Origin: Oryzias latipes
Lineage: Eukaryota; Chordata; Actinopteri; Beloniformes; Adrianichthyidae
Assembly (NCBI RefSeq): GCF_002234675.1
Contig: NC_019859.2
Coordinates: 1,766,240 to 1,830,239 of the forward strand
Direction: 5' to 3'
DNA: 64,000 nucleotides
The notes beneath the pieces are model-generated. The model was not told the DNA's origin. It saw only the letters and a program-made list of their open reading frames with translations, and made no database searches. A program made the translations under genes and the position numbers. This document shows, one piece after another, positions 9,901 through 39,197 of the stretch (position 1 is its first letter; each line of letters begins with the position of its first letter).

Positions 9901-12900
9901 TTTTCAGTTTGCCTGAAGGACCATTGACATCCCAGTCTGGACCTTGAAGTTCTGGCATTTTCAGATTGACATCTGGGGCATTGAGGTCCAATTTGGGAGT
10001 TTTGGGGTCCATCTTGGGCAGTTTTATGTGTGGGGCATCAATTCCACCCTTTACTTTGGGTCCAGAGACATCAAATTCAGGCAAGTCAAAGTTGGGTTTT
10101 TTGAATTTCCCGGATGGACCTGAAACATCTGCATCTAGATCTGCTTTTGGACCTCTGAGGTTTAAGTTGGGACCATTTACATTGAAGTCTGGATGATCCA
10201 ATTTGGCATCAACTTCAGGACTTTTATGGGTTGGGAGGTTGAATTTGGGCATTTTCATTTTGGGAAATTTAAACTTTGCTTTTGGGGAACCAATGTCAAC
10301 ATCTGGTGTTTTCATGTTCAACTTTGAACTCTTAAGGTCCACGTTTGGAAGGTCTACATCAGGGGTATTTATTCCCCCCTTAACCTTTGGAGCTTTTAGA
10401 TTGAAATCTGGTGATGTCAGATCTGCATCCAGATTGGGTCCTTTGGGTAACGTTCCTGAAAGATTCATTTTGGGCATTTTCAGTTTGCCTGAAGGACCAT
10501 TGACATCCCAGTCTGGACCTTGAAGTTCTGGCATTTTCAGGTTGACATCTGGGGCATTGAAGTCCAGTTTGGCAGTCTTGGGGTCCATCTTGGGCAGTTT
10601 TGTGTCTGGGGCATCAATTCCACCCTTTACTTTGGGTCCAGAGACATCAAAATCAGGCAAGTCAAAGTTGGGTTTTTTGAATTTCCCGGATGGACCTGAA
10701 ACATCTGCATCTAGTTCTGCTTTTGGACCTCTGACGTTTAAGTTGGGACCATTTACATTGAAGTCTGGATGATCCAATTTGGCATCAACTTCAGGACCTT
10801 TAAAGGTTGGGAGGTTAAAATTGGGCATTTTCATTTTGGGAAATTTAAACTTTCCTTTTGGTGAACCAATGTCAACATCTGGTGTTTTCATGTTCAACTT
10901 TGAACTCTTAAGGTCCACGTTTGGAAGGTCTACATCAGGGGTATTTATTCCCCCCTTAACCTTTGGAGCTTTTAGATTGAAATCTGGTGATGTCAGATCT
11001 GCATCCAGATTGGGTCCTTTGGGTAATGTTCCTGAAAGATTCATTTTGGGCATTTTCAGTTTGCCTGAAGGACCATTGACATCCCAGTCTGGACCTTGAA
11101 GTTCTGGCATTTTCAGATTGACATCTGGGGCATTGAGGTCCAATTTGGGAGTTTTGGGGTCCATCTTGGGCAGTTTTATGTGTGGGGCATCAATTCCACC
11201 CTTTACTTTGGGTCCAGAGACATCAAATTCAGGCAAGTCAAAGTTGGGTTTTTTGAATTTCCCGGATGGACCTGAAACATCTGCATCTAGATCTGCTTTT
11301 GGACCTCTGAGGTTTAAGTTGGGACCATTTACATTGAAGTCTGGATGATCCAATTTGGCATCAACTTCAGGACTTTTATGGGTTGGGAGGTTGAATTTGG
11401 GCATTTTCATTTTGGGAAATTTAAACTTTGCTTTTGGGGAACCAATGTCAACATCTGGTGTTTTCATGTTCAACTTTGAACTCTTAAGGTCCACGTTTGG
11501 AAGGTCTACATCAGGGGTATTTATTCCCCCCTTAACCTTTGGAGCTTTTAGATTGAAATCTGGTGATGTCAGATCTGCATCCAGATTGGGTCCTTTGGGT
11601 AACGTTCCTGAAAGATTCATTTTGGGCATTTTCAGTTTGCCTGAAGGACCATTGACATCCCAGTCTGGACCTTGAAGTTCTGGCATTTTCAGGTTGACAT
11701 CTGGGGCATTGAAGTCCAGTTTGGCAGTCTTGGGGTCCATCTTGGGCAGTTTTGTGTCTGGGGCATCAATTCCACCCTTTACTTTGGGTCCAGAGACATC
11801 AAATTCAGGCAAGTCAAAGTTGGGTTTTTTGAATTTCCCGGATGGACCTGAAACATCTGCATCTAGATCTGCTTTTGGACCTCTGACGTTTAAGTTGGGA
11901 CCATTTACATTGAAGTCTGGATGATCCAATTTGGCATCAACTTCAGGACCTTTAAAGGTTGGGAGGTTAAAATTGGGCATTTTCATTTTGGGAAATTTAA
12001 ACTTTCCTTTTGGTGAACCAATGTCAACATCTGGTGTTTTCATGTTCAACTTTGAACTCTTAAGGTCCACGTTTGGAAGGTCTACATCAGGGGTATTTAT
12101 TCCCCCCTTAACCTTTGGAGCTTTTAGATTGAAATCTGGTGATGTCAGATCTGCATCCAGATTGGGTCCTTTGGGTAATGTTCCTGAAAGATTCATTTTG
12201 GGCATTTTCAGTTTGCCTGAAGGACCATTGACATCCCAGTCTGGACCTTGAAATTCTGGCATTTTCAGGTTGACATCTGGGTGACTGACTTTTCCAGATG
12301 GACCTTGAATGTCTAACTCAGCATCTGGGTAGGCGATTCCTTTGTCAGGTGTGTTCAGCATCTTAAAGTCTTCTTCTAAATCAGGAATTGGAATATCTGG
12401 CAAATCAAATTTGGGCATCTCAAACTTAGGGGGCTTGTATTTTTTAGATGGGCCTTTAATCCTGGATAGGTCTGTTGCTTTTTTTTCCGGTCCTTTAACA
12501 TCCCCTTGTGTTTTGAAAGAAAACTCCCGGTTTGGGAGACCATTTGATGGAGAATCCAAATCTAAATCTCCAGATTTTATTTGTAAAAACTCCACAAAAC
12601 TGGAGGGATCGTCCAAATTTAGATCTGGGTGTTTGAGCCGTTTAGACTTCTTGAGACTGAGTTTTCCTGAGGGTTCCTCTTTAGTTGCTACACCTGGTAG
12701 ACTGATCTGACCTTCAGGGCCATTAAGAGAAGGTCCTGAGATAGACAGCTTTGGGAAATTGAATTTGGGCACTTTTGATAGTGGGCTTGTTCCTTCAATG
12801 TTCAGTTGGGGACTGTTAGCATTGGTGGTTGGGATCTCTCCTCTGTTCAGGTCTGTCCCCACCATGGGAACTCCAACTTCCAAATCTCGATCTACTTCTG

Positions 12901-15086
12901 GATCACTGACAGTCTTAACTGTAGGACCTTCTGGAAAAGTCTTTGGAGTATTAAGTTCCAATCTTGGTTCTTTGATGTAACTTTGACTGCCGTCGTTGAA
13001 GCCGAGACTCGGCGATGGAAGGTTCATGCTGGTGTCATCTGTTGAATCAACATTGGCATCTCTGTTTGGAGTCTTGGATTTTCCAAGTCCAAAGTCAACT
13101 CCAAGACGAGGAAGTTCGGTGTAGTTTTTGGGTTTGACCTTTGATGCAGCAGGAACTGTTGACTCGTCGCTCCCAATGCTGCCTTCGGCACTGGGCAAGT
13201 CGTCCTTCAAAAACTTCTTTATTTTTGTCTTGTAGAGTTTGCTGTAGGAATCGGTGAGCATCTGAAAGCACAAGCCTTAATCAGTTGATTGGTGTGTAAA
13301 ACCAGAAACATCAAATGGAGCTCAGAAAATATCTGATACTTCAGTACAGATGTGTGACGCCTACCTTCTCAGGGTCCCTGGTACATTCATCCAGATTGCC
13401 AAGGCTCTTGCTTAAGTTGCTTCGAGTGTGAACTTGGATTTTGTCTTCAAACGGCTCCATTAGCTTCAGTACTTTCAACACTTCCTCTTTTGATAGTTGA
13501 TCAAAATTTATTGTTGCACCCATAATTTCATCCCCTAAAAAATTCAACAAATGTATTTACTTTCAAACAGCTGCAGTTCACAAAATGACAAACTGAATCA
13601 AACGGACAAGTTCTAACATACCAGAAATGATCAGAGGATACAGTTTATGAAATAAGCTACACAAAATCGTTAATCAAACTTTCTGAACGTTGGTCTTGGG
13701 GGCCTCAGGCTCCACCTTCTTTGAGGCATCTGATTGGTCAGACAATAAGTTGAACTACAGAAGGATTTCATTAAAAAAATAAGTACTATCAAGAAGATGT
13801 TAAAAAAGGTATCAGATCATGGTTCTTGTTGTTCTGACCAGTAGAATGACTGAGTAAGAGCTGTTTATTTCACTTTAGAAGTCAATGGGGTTTTTGGCCA
13901 CTTCCTCTTCTGAACGCCATGGGGGCGGGGTCACTCAATCCAGTTCTCATACACAGTCAATGAAACACACATTTGCCTTTTTGCTTGATTCTGCCAAAAA
14001 CTCTTCCATGTAAACTGTTTGTCAGATACGCAGGTCATTAGATCATATAATTCAGATCATCTGGCCTGAACTGGAATTACTGGTATTACAAGCAATTAAA
14101 CTCCATCTGATGTTTTACTGGCAACCACGCCTCTGTCAGTCTGCCCCAGGGCAGCTGTGCTTACATCGGTAGTTACTATCACCAAACATGGATGAAGAGT
14201 GAATGAATAATGGAGATACATTGTAAGCACGTTGAGGGTCTGGTAAGATGCAGATAAATTCAATTCATTATTATTATTCATTATTTTATTCAGTCACTTT
14301 ATTTTTCTCTTTTCATGGTCACTTTATTTTTTTCGTCTTATTGTATTTTATTTTGTATTATGAAGCTAGATTCCCTGTTTAGACTGGAGCTTGAGAGAAA
14401 CGCAATTTAGATTTCTATGTATGTGAAAACATTATAGATATTGACAATAAAGTTTACTTTGACTTGATTTATTATTATGTGTTCGAGATGACTTCGGTCG
14501 TAAACTGGCACTTTATAGACCAACTGTTGAATGAAATGTCACAGGCTCGACATGAGAGAAGATGTTTTGCTCCTGATGTGAGTTTGTTGTCTGATTGTTT
14601 CAGAAGTGTCCTTGTGAAACAACAGGAAGGATTCGAAACATGTGGTTCCACACGGAGGACGGCGATTCATCCGACTTAAGTCAAACCTCCAGAGCAGGAA
14701 CTTCAACAGTACGACCGCCAACTGACTGACAGAAGCACGAAAGCATCAGGGCGAAGCCGCTGTGCATGCTGGGAATTTTGTTTGGTGCAAATCGAATCAA
14801 ACAGAGGAACAATAAATAAAAACATTTTCATTTGTAAACGACCGTTTTTGGAATGGTTGAAAAGGTTTTAATGACGTCTCCTCGATCTTTGAAGGTTTAG
14901 TCGTCGACCCGAGTCCCATCTGTGAGCAGACGGCAGGGACACGCCCATGTTTCCGGACAAAAGCTCACCTTCCTTCAGGCCCTGGCTGTGTTTGGGGTTG
15001 CTGATGCTGGAAACAAAGACCCCTCCCTCCTCCAGCTGCTCCAGGGTCAGCGCCTCGGAGAGGCTCCTCCCCCTGCGGTGCCGTGG
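6998..15086 (-). CDS. ahnak: AHNAK-like giant scaffold protein (PDZ plus repeat exon), 5' end missing
   Basis: Three exons recognised: 15086-14969, 13534-13365 and 13261-6998. They join in frame (6552 nt, 2183 aa plus stop). The first two form a PDZ-like domain with EGGVFVSSI, LKEGDEIMGATINFD and EEVLKVLKLMEP, resembling the N-terminal AHNAK module. The single 6.3-kb exon encodes a Pro/Lys/Asp-rich chain with AHNAK-type motifs (KFKFPKMKMPKF, DVSGPKVKGG, LKMPKMNLSG) and six full 192-residue tandem repeats plus a partial seventh, then a ~600-residue non-repeat tail. Family members are large cytoplasmic and submembrane scaffolds linked to calcium channels, S100/annexin and membrane repair. The PDZ-exon plus giant-exon layout is shared with periaxin, but the motifs favour AHNAK. 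Start codon and first exons lie upstream, unrecognised. Confidence 0.85.
8590..12274 (-). repeat. 576-bp coding tandem array in the ahnak-like exon (A-B-A-B-C-B)
   Basis: The codons for GPDWDVNGPSGKLKMPK recur at exact 576-bp steps (about 12241, 11665, 11089, 10513, 9937, 9361, 8785). Each unit is 192 aa. In transcript order, type A units (1 and 3) read NFNLPTFKGPEVD, type B units (2, 4, 6) read KFNLPTHKSPEVD, and unit 5 is a third type (STKLDMKTPDGNIG, KGPEGD). Units 1+2 and 3+4 are almost identical as pairs, giving a 1152-bp higher-order period. Frame is kept throughout because 576 is a multiple of 3. Confidence 0.95.
13840..13975 (-). repeat. Dispersed repeat copy in ahnak-like intron
   Basis: The reverse complement (ATTGACTGTGTATGAGAACTGG and CCCATGGCGTTCAGAAGAGG regions) matches 19718-19810 on the plus strand with scattered differences. 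Non-coding; family name not recognised. Confidence 0.65.
14100..14285 (-). repeat. Dispersed teleost repeat
   Basis: Minus-strand sequence with CAGCTGCCCTGGGGCAGACT and TCCATTATTCATTCACTC is one I have met in many fish genomes as an interspersed repeat. Only one copy is in this window, so this rests on memory. Confidence 0.4.
14604..14729 (+). other. Possible terminal exon of an unknown plus-strand transcript
   Basis: After an acceptor-like TTGTTTCAG, 42 codons stay open to TGA (ending TSTVRPPTD), and AATAAATAAA follows at 14811-14820. It sits inside an intron of the ahnak-like gene on the opposite strand. I see no upstream exons, do not recognise the peptide, and 42 open codons can arise by chance. 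Confidence 0.2.
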
Positions 15087-15489
15087 CTGCAAGAACATTT
15101 GATTTCAGGTCATTTCAGGTTTTGTAACACAATGAAAATATTTCAGAGTTTAATAATAATGCCTTATCCTATGCAAGTGTGGGGTGATGCACATAAAACC
15201 AACAGAACGCCTCAGTGTTTGCTAGAAAGCTGTAACAAAAACAAAGCAGTTCAACACAAACTTGTTTTTGCCCCTTTTGGTTCACATTTTCTTCTCTTAT
15301 CAAAAAACAATAAACCAAAATTAAAAATCCAACAGACAGCAAGCACCAACAAATTTAGATTCCTTAATGTAAACACATAATATAACTATAAAATATAAAT
15401 ACACAATAAACAACATTTCCTATTGTTAATTTTGGAATTCAAGTTTTAAAATAAAAAAAGTATAAATTTAGAACATATTTACAAGACAT

Positions 15490-16085
15490 TAAAGCACCTA
15501 TATCAAGCAAAATCAACTTTTTGAGTAGCTTTTAAGTGTATTATAATGTTAATTCCTCACAAGTACAACCCAAAGTGGTATTTCGATCCGTTAACACATT
15601 TCTGAGTTTCTCTAAAAACCTGCGCTCTGAACACCAGCCCCTCCCAATCCAAGAAATCGAGTGGGTGTCACAAATGATGTCACAAATTGAGGGACAGCCC
15701 CTTCCAGGAAGAGCCTGCTCTACAGGCTCCGCCCCCAGATTAACACACACGCCCACTTTCTCCCTGGAGCTAGTGGTGATCGGCTAAAACGCTCTCATGT
15801 CAGACGCACAATCTGCACGTCCGTCTTTGCAAAAGTTTGGATGTCTTTTGTTTTCGTGGGAGAAACGCAGACACACTGCAGAGGCCGGCTCTAGGATGAC
15901 GTCATGAAATGGGCGGCACCCACAAGGAGAGAAAGGCGGAGCCTAAGAGATCAAATGGTCTTACTTCTGAAATAACTCATATTTCGTTAAAAAAATTATT
16001 CTTTTTTGTGGCAAAGGTAATATATGATCATATATATGGATGTAGTTCACTCTGAAAGGATTAACAATAGCATGATATAAACCAT
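15490..16085 (+). repeat. Dispersed repeat, longer copy (pair with 58140-58490)
   Basis: Shares GCTAGTGGTGATCGGC, CATCTTTGCAAAAG-like, GTGGGAGAAACG, CTCTAGGATGACGTCA and TAATATATGATCATATATA-type stretches, in the same order and orientation, with 58140-58490. The other copy lacks the ~220 bp between about 15530 and 15760. Non-coding, probably a MITE or SINE-like element. Confidence 0.75.
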
Positions 16086-17290
16086 TTATTTAAATCAAGA
16101 TTATTATTATTAATAATGATTTCCTTCATATAAATTCAAGATGAAAGACATTTAAAGCCCAAACAGAACAGCGAACCGGAACATGGATGAACTTTTAGAA
16201 CATTTGATATTTAAAAGAAATTCAGTTTGTTGTAAACATTGAAGTGCTGGGATCATTTTAAAATTAATATTTTTCAGTTTTTGGTTTTGAATATGTTGGA
16301 AATGCTGAACACAAAGTTTAAAAATCGTATTTGAAGTAAAATAATGCAACGCTTGGAACTGGTGTGGAACGTTCAATGCAGCCGTTTGTAGAAGTGTGAC
16401 ACGCTGTTTGACTGATTGATGGCAGAGGCAGTAACTATTGACAACTATAGGCTGATAAATCTATATGTATTTATGTTTATTAAGATTGGAGAGATAAAGT
16501 TAAGGATAAAGGATTTTTTTCTGCTTCATTTTCTGTTAAATCCACAAACAGCATCTTAATGGAGACAAGAAATACAGAGAAGGTAGATGCACACGTGCAC
16601 AGGACAAACAATGAAAACTGTAAACAGGTGATTACTACCATGACTGTTGTGGTTGATGAATATGAAGATGAAGATCAGATGTTTTCTTGAAGCCTACAGA
16701 CAAACAGAAAAAGGCGTTCATGCGTGCAGACAGGATTCCACATGGAGGTTTTTGGGCTGAGACAAAGAGAGAGTTAAACGGCGTGGACGGCCGTCATCTG
16801 ACCAGATTCAGAAATGTGACGCTCTGCGTTCTTTCTCAGCTCCCTGCAGGCAAAGGTTTTCAAAGAATGACAGCAGGAAGCTGCACTCCGGCAGAGATAG
16901 TCTCGATGCAGATCTCTGCGAGATAACGTCAGATCAGCATAATTCAGAAAAAATCCAGTTATTCCTAAACACCAGGAGGACTTTAGGGAGGGAATTCCTT
17001 CAGAAAACACTTTGGTAAACACTCGTTCTGAATTTATCGCTGCTTCGTGAAAATATGCAGCTGGGATGAGGAGCAGGTCCTGTTTGTTCTGTACAGTCTG
17101 GACGAGCGACGCCCTGGAAACCGAGTCAGCACGTCTGTCAGGTATTCAGCCTGAGAGTGGAAACACCTGAACAGGTTCCTCCAGGGTTCTGAGAAGGAGC
17201 GCTTCGCTTTTGTGTGTCAACCAAGAACAAGTTAACAACTTCCCACACTTTCTAGCATTCACCAAAGTCAAAAACAAAGAGTCTATGTAA
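16086..17290. other. Interval without recognised gene
   Basis: AT-rich sequence upstream of the visible ahnak-like exons. Short open frames only; no splice-linked coding exon or RNA gene recognised. Confidence 0.5.
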
Positions 17291-17504
17291 CCCTTGTGCC
17301 ATCCTAGGCACTTTAACGTTGGGAGTTGGGTCATCTAGACCCACTAGACAGTGCTCTGAACCTTTTTTCTTCAATGATTTGTGATCTTCACTGGTGTCCA
17401 TGGATTACATGAAATCTTTCCACCTTTATCCACCTTTGTCATGGTAGGGAGAACACATCAATCCAAGGGGGGGTCATCTGGACCCCATAGGATAGCACAT
17501 GGGG
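17291..17504. mobile_element. MITE with CCCTTGTG...CACATGGGG termini
   Basis: Inverted ends CCCTTGTGCCATCCTA (17291) and TAGGATAGCACATGGGG (ending 17504). The interior (CTAGACCCACTAGACAGTGC, CATGGATTACATGAAAT) is the reverse complement of the interior of the 44189-44537 element, so both are one family. No coding capacity. Flanks (GTAA and GATA) do not prove a target-site duplication. Confidence 0.75.
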
Positions 17505-19680
17505 ATAAACATCTGTGTTATTATGAAGGGAAACATCTCCTACATAAAAACCCCTAGAAATAAGTAAAAAAACTCTTCAATTGGGATTAAATTTCTAATA
17601 TTAAGAAAAAAAACGTTTTTATGATTATTTTCCCTTTAAATTATAAAATAAGACAATTTGTTTTCTTGAAACAAAAGTTTTTTAACTTTTTCAAGAATCA
17701 CTTTTTGCCATCTTTAGCTTTTGAAAACGTTATTTTTCTGATTTTTTTTTGGCTTTTATAAACCAGATTTTCAAATCTTTTTCACAAATTTCATTTTCAG
17801 ATAATGAACCTGATCCTTCATGAAGAGTTTCCAAACAAAAACGTGCTAAACCCATCGTCCCGGACCCCTTAGAGGCGAATCACAGCAGAGCAGTGGAAAA
17901 ACATTCACAAATCCAGAACGCACATGCACCCAGCCCTTTAAAAGAAGGATTTGGATCACAATGTGTTTCTAAAGTTTGTTTCCCGTAAACATCAAAGTAT
18001 CAGTGTGGTCCTGCTCTGAGAAAGACTCCTGGAGGATCAGAAACAGATCCATTTAGTCTCAATCTTGATTCCTTTCTTGTGTGGATTTTACAGTTCACCT
18101 CCAGCCGCTGATTTACAGAGTTAAACATTAAACGCCCCAAAGATGAAGCCACGGCTCTGGTGTCATGCACAGAGAATCAAACATGAGCTCCGCAGAGCGC
18201 AGAGGAAGCACAAACATGCAGAGTGAAAGAAAAATCAGAGGAGTTTCTCTGAGTGGAGAGGAGACCATGGAGGTGACCCGTGAAGCCGCTGCTTCCACAG
18301 GAGCAGGATAAAACCCTTCAAGCATGAAGGTCTGAGCCCGAGTCGCTGGAAGGTGAGCGTGGAAACTGACCTCAGGTCCATCAGGACGTGGTTTCAGCGC
18401 CGCTGAAGGTTCAGAGCCGTCTGTCCTGAAAGCTCTGCAGGCTGTCAGTGAGGAGAGGCAGGAGTACTTCACCTGGAGCAGAAAAACTGGTTTCCAACGC
18501 CTCACCTCAACAACAACAGTCACAAGACACACACCCTCCTGCACAAACACCTTCACTACCACATGCCTGTGCACAAACAACAACACACAGGCGAAAGTGG
18601 AACAGCAGCATCTCTCTTTGTGAAAAAGCACAAACTTCTCTGCAGCAACAAAAACACACAAAGCTGTCAGAACATCAGCAGACGGCCGCAGGGGAACCAA
18701 ACGCTCTGAAGTCATAACGGTGACACCCAAACACCCCCACCTGAGGCCGAGGGCGCGGCCGGCGTTCCCGGAGTGACTCACTGAGGGAAACTGGGCTGGA
18801 ACTCACAGCAGAACAATCCGGACCGAGAGCTGCAGCTCCACACCATCCGTCTCCATGACAACCAGTCCGAGCAAAGCCGGCTTGATGGTTTGAGAGTCGA
18901 GCAGATGAAAGACAAAGAGTGGCTTTACAGACGACGCATTCTCATTTAATCCCACAGGTTTCACTTCAGTCACAACAAAGAGTCTTTTCCTGTCAGCATT
19001 TCAGGATCACATCAAAGTATTCGGAGTACATTTAAACTCTATTTAAACCACAATCTTCTTCATTGAAGGAAAAATCCCTGTGTGGACGTCGCTGTGGATT
19101 TTCCAGCATCTGTCTGTAGCTCCAAAGTCCTGCTGGTTTTCAGACTGGATCACCTGGATCCTGCAGGAGTTTGGGGATGCTCCCTCAGCAGGACTCTGGT
19201 TGTTCTGAGGAGAATCCAGATGTTTCTTTGACTTCTGGTCTTTCTGTTCAGGAAGTTCAGAGTCCTGAACTCTGACCCGGGTCAGGACAGGCATGTGGTT
19301 CATTTTGGTAGCTTCTCCACATTTGCTGGTTAATTTCAATGCGTGATGAATGACAGACTTAAAAATGTCTTTGTACATTTTTCAGAATCGTGTCAACATT
19401 TTTCTTTGATTTGAATAAAAGCAGCAAGTTTACAATCTTTATTTAGAAAAAAGTTATAAAAATAATAAAATTAATGATCTTTGCACACTTTTTAACTCAG
19501 GGCTGTCTAAAAAAGTCAAATGGTCAAATAGTCAAATTATTAATTAAAAAATATTTGATAAATACACTACAGTGATGGAAACGTATTAGGCCAATTCAAA
19601 TTGTTGTTGTTGTCATCTTGTGTTTATGAAGAAAGAGCAGATATAACATCTATGTCCAATTGTTCATAGCATGTTTTATT
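17505..19680. other. Interval without recognised gene; GC-richer block 18100-18900
   Basis: The 18100-18900 block is GC-richer than its surroundings, with an AP-1-like TGAGTGACTCA near 18770. It could hold a non-coding first exon or promoter of the minus-strand ahnak-like gene, but no splice-linked coding sequence is visible. The minus frames at 18128-18781 and 19043-19378 resemble no family I know. Confidence 0.35.
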
Positions 19681-19689
19681 TTGAAATGC

Positions 19690-20260
19690 CTCATTTGCAT
19701 AATTCAGTAGGAATCATTGACTGTATAAGAGAACTGGACTGAGTGACTCCACCCCCCCAATGGCGTTCTAAACAGGAAGTGGCTCCAAGAAACCTAAATC
19801 CCATAGACGTTTATAGAGAAATACACAGCTGTCAATCAGTTGGTCAAGAGAAACATTCTTGCTCAGATAAGTCATGTCAGTTATTAACTGACCAATCAGA
19901 TGCCCCAATAAAAGTAGGTGGAGCCTGCTGCCCCCCACATACACTGTTTACGTGGTAGGGGTGTGTTCTCCCAATAAGATCACTCCTGATTGGTGAGAGT
20001 GGTTGTCATAGAAACCTGGATTCAGACCTTCAATCACCATCACTGATGAGTCTGGCTCCAACATGGCGACTGAACTGACTTCATTTGGTTGGAGCTGGAG
20101 GTAAACCGTTTTCTACGGACGACGTCACGCTCAGTCCGGATATGGCGGCTTGCTCTGTAGTGGATGGAGTCTCCATGGACCAAACGTTCTGACATCATTC
20201 TGCTCACAGCCAATAGACATTCAGTTTCAGTGAACACGGTCCGCATGAGGCGCCATATAG
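19690..20260 (+). repeat. Dispersed repeat copy (same family as 13840 and 27890)
   Basis: Its left part matches the reverse complement of 13840-13975. Its right part (ATTGGTGAGAGTGG, CATGGCG, GGAGGTAAACCGTTTTCTACGG, GACGTCAC) resembles 27890-28060. Composite or long repeat, non-coding. Confidence 0.6.
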
Positions 20261-21548
20261 AGCTAGCATCTCTGCTATAACACAGAATCGAATCATTTGA
20301 AGCTAAATTCTGGTTTAATTAGATTTAAAAAGATTTCCATCTAAAAGGTTGTTTTTGTTTAGTTTTCATAAAGCTGTTGATGTAAACGTCACAAATGTGA
20401 GACTTGCATTGAAAACAGGAATTTTTATATTAAAATAAAAACAAAAATCTAAAATGGATTTGTTGTCTTTTAAATAAAGATCAACCCAAATCATCACACT
20501 TCCACCACCTGTATGGCTTTTTCCCATGATGCACCCTGGCATTTTTGCCTCCCAGGTAAGTGTTGCCCGCACACCTGATCATCCGTGTGGACCAGAACCC
20601 TTTTCATCAGGTCTCTCACATCGGAACCAGAACCAACGTCTGCCGGTTCTGAAGCACAGAGGCTTGTTTTGTTTTGGGTCAGATTCCTGCTCTGCCGTTT
20701 AAGGAGGAACCCGACTGATCCGCACATCGGTTCTGTTGGTTCTCACTTTTGGGTCAAAAATCTTCATTTTTCAAACTCACCGGCTCAACACTTGAGTTTT
20801 TTACTTCGTCTTCCAGTGTTTACATGTAAACAAACTCTTGGTTCCACTTTGGAAATAATTTATAAAATTACAGTTTTTTAAACCCCAAAACCCCAAAAGC
20901 AAACACATGAATGGAAGTTTTTCTGACATTTAGAGGCTTTTCTGCTGATTTGATCGCCGTGTCTTCAGAACTACGTGCAGCCGGTTCATCAAAGCTTCTG
21001 CCGTTTGTAGAAAAACCAGATAAAAAAAAAATCCTCCTCTGGATCCTCGACGAGAATTTAAAGCCAATGAAAACAGTGTTTCTAACTTGTTCTTGTGATG
21101 CTGGAGGACACGTATAAAGAACATAAAGCTTAAAAAAAAGGGGAAGGGGGGCGGGGTTGCTCCGCACCCAAACCTCAAAGGTGGATTTCAAATGAACTCC
21201 TGCTGCTCTGCAGAAACTATGTCCTAGAAAACGACAAGTTTTTGGATTTTGTCTAAAAAAAACAGCATCATCAGACATAGAAGAGCACATTTTGACCGTC
21301 ATTCGTTTTCACCACCAAAAGCTGATCAGTGATTCAGAAAAACAGAAGCAGAGCTGAAACAGAAAAAAACTTATTTTAGCTTTAAGACAGTTTTCTGGCT
21401 CGTCCAGAGTCTGCGGACCAAAGCAGCATGGATCGGTTTCACCTCTGACCTTATGGTCTGGATTCCACATAAATGTGCAAAGCGTGACGGCGTTGAGCCG
21501 GACCCGGAAAAAGAAGAAAGACTCCGTTTTTTGGTTTTTTTGGTCTCT

Positions 21549-39197
<17,649 letters not shown>

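Noticed and set aside
8295-12710. Series of plus-strand open frames (76 and 106 codons, repeating)
   Set aside because: They are antisense to the ahnak-like exon, repeat with the same 576-bp period, and arise because the repeat lacks reverse-strand stops. No independent coding signal.
6998-15086. Periaxin as alternative identity
   Set aside because: Gene layout (PDZ exons plus one giant exon) fits, but the GDEIxGATIxFD PDZ motif and KFKFPKMKMPKF and DVSGPKVKG repeats are AHNAK-like, and periaxin-type short VPEMKLPK repeats are absent.
18128-18781. 217-codon minus-strand frame
   Set aside because: No recognisable domain, odd composition (runs of Val and Cys), no splice context. Open length is explained by the GC-richer block.
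19043-19378. 111-codon minus-strand frame
   Set aside because: Some protein-like composition but no family recognised, and no splice link to a neighbouring gene. Not strong enough to list as a gene.
20868-21302. 144-codon minus-strand frame downstream of abcc10
   Set aside because: Follows the abcc10 stop, so most likely 3' UTR or intergenic. No domain and no start context.
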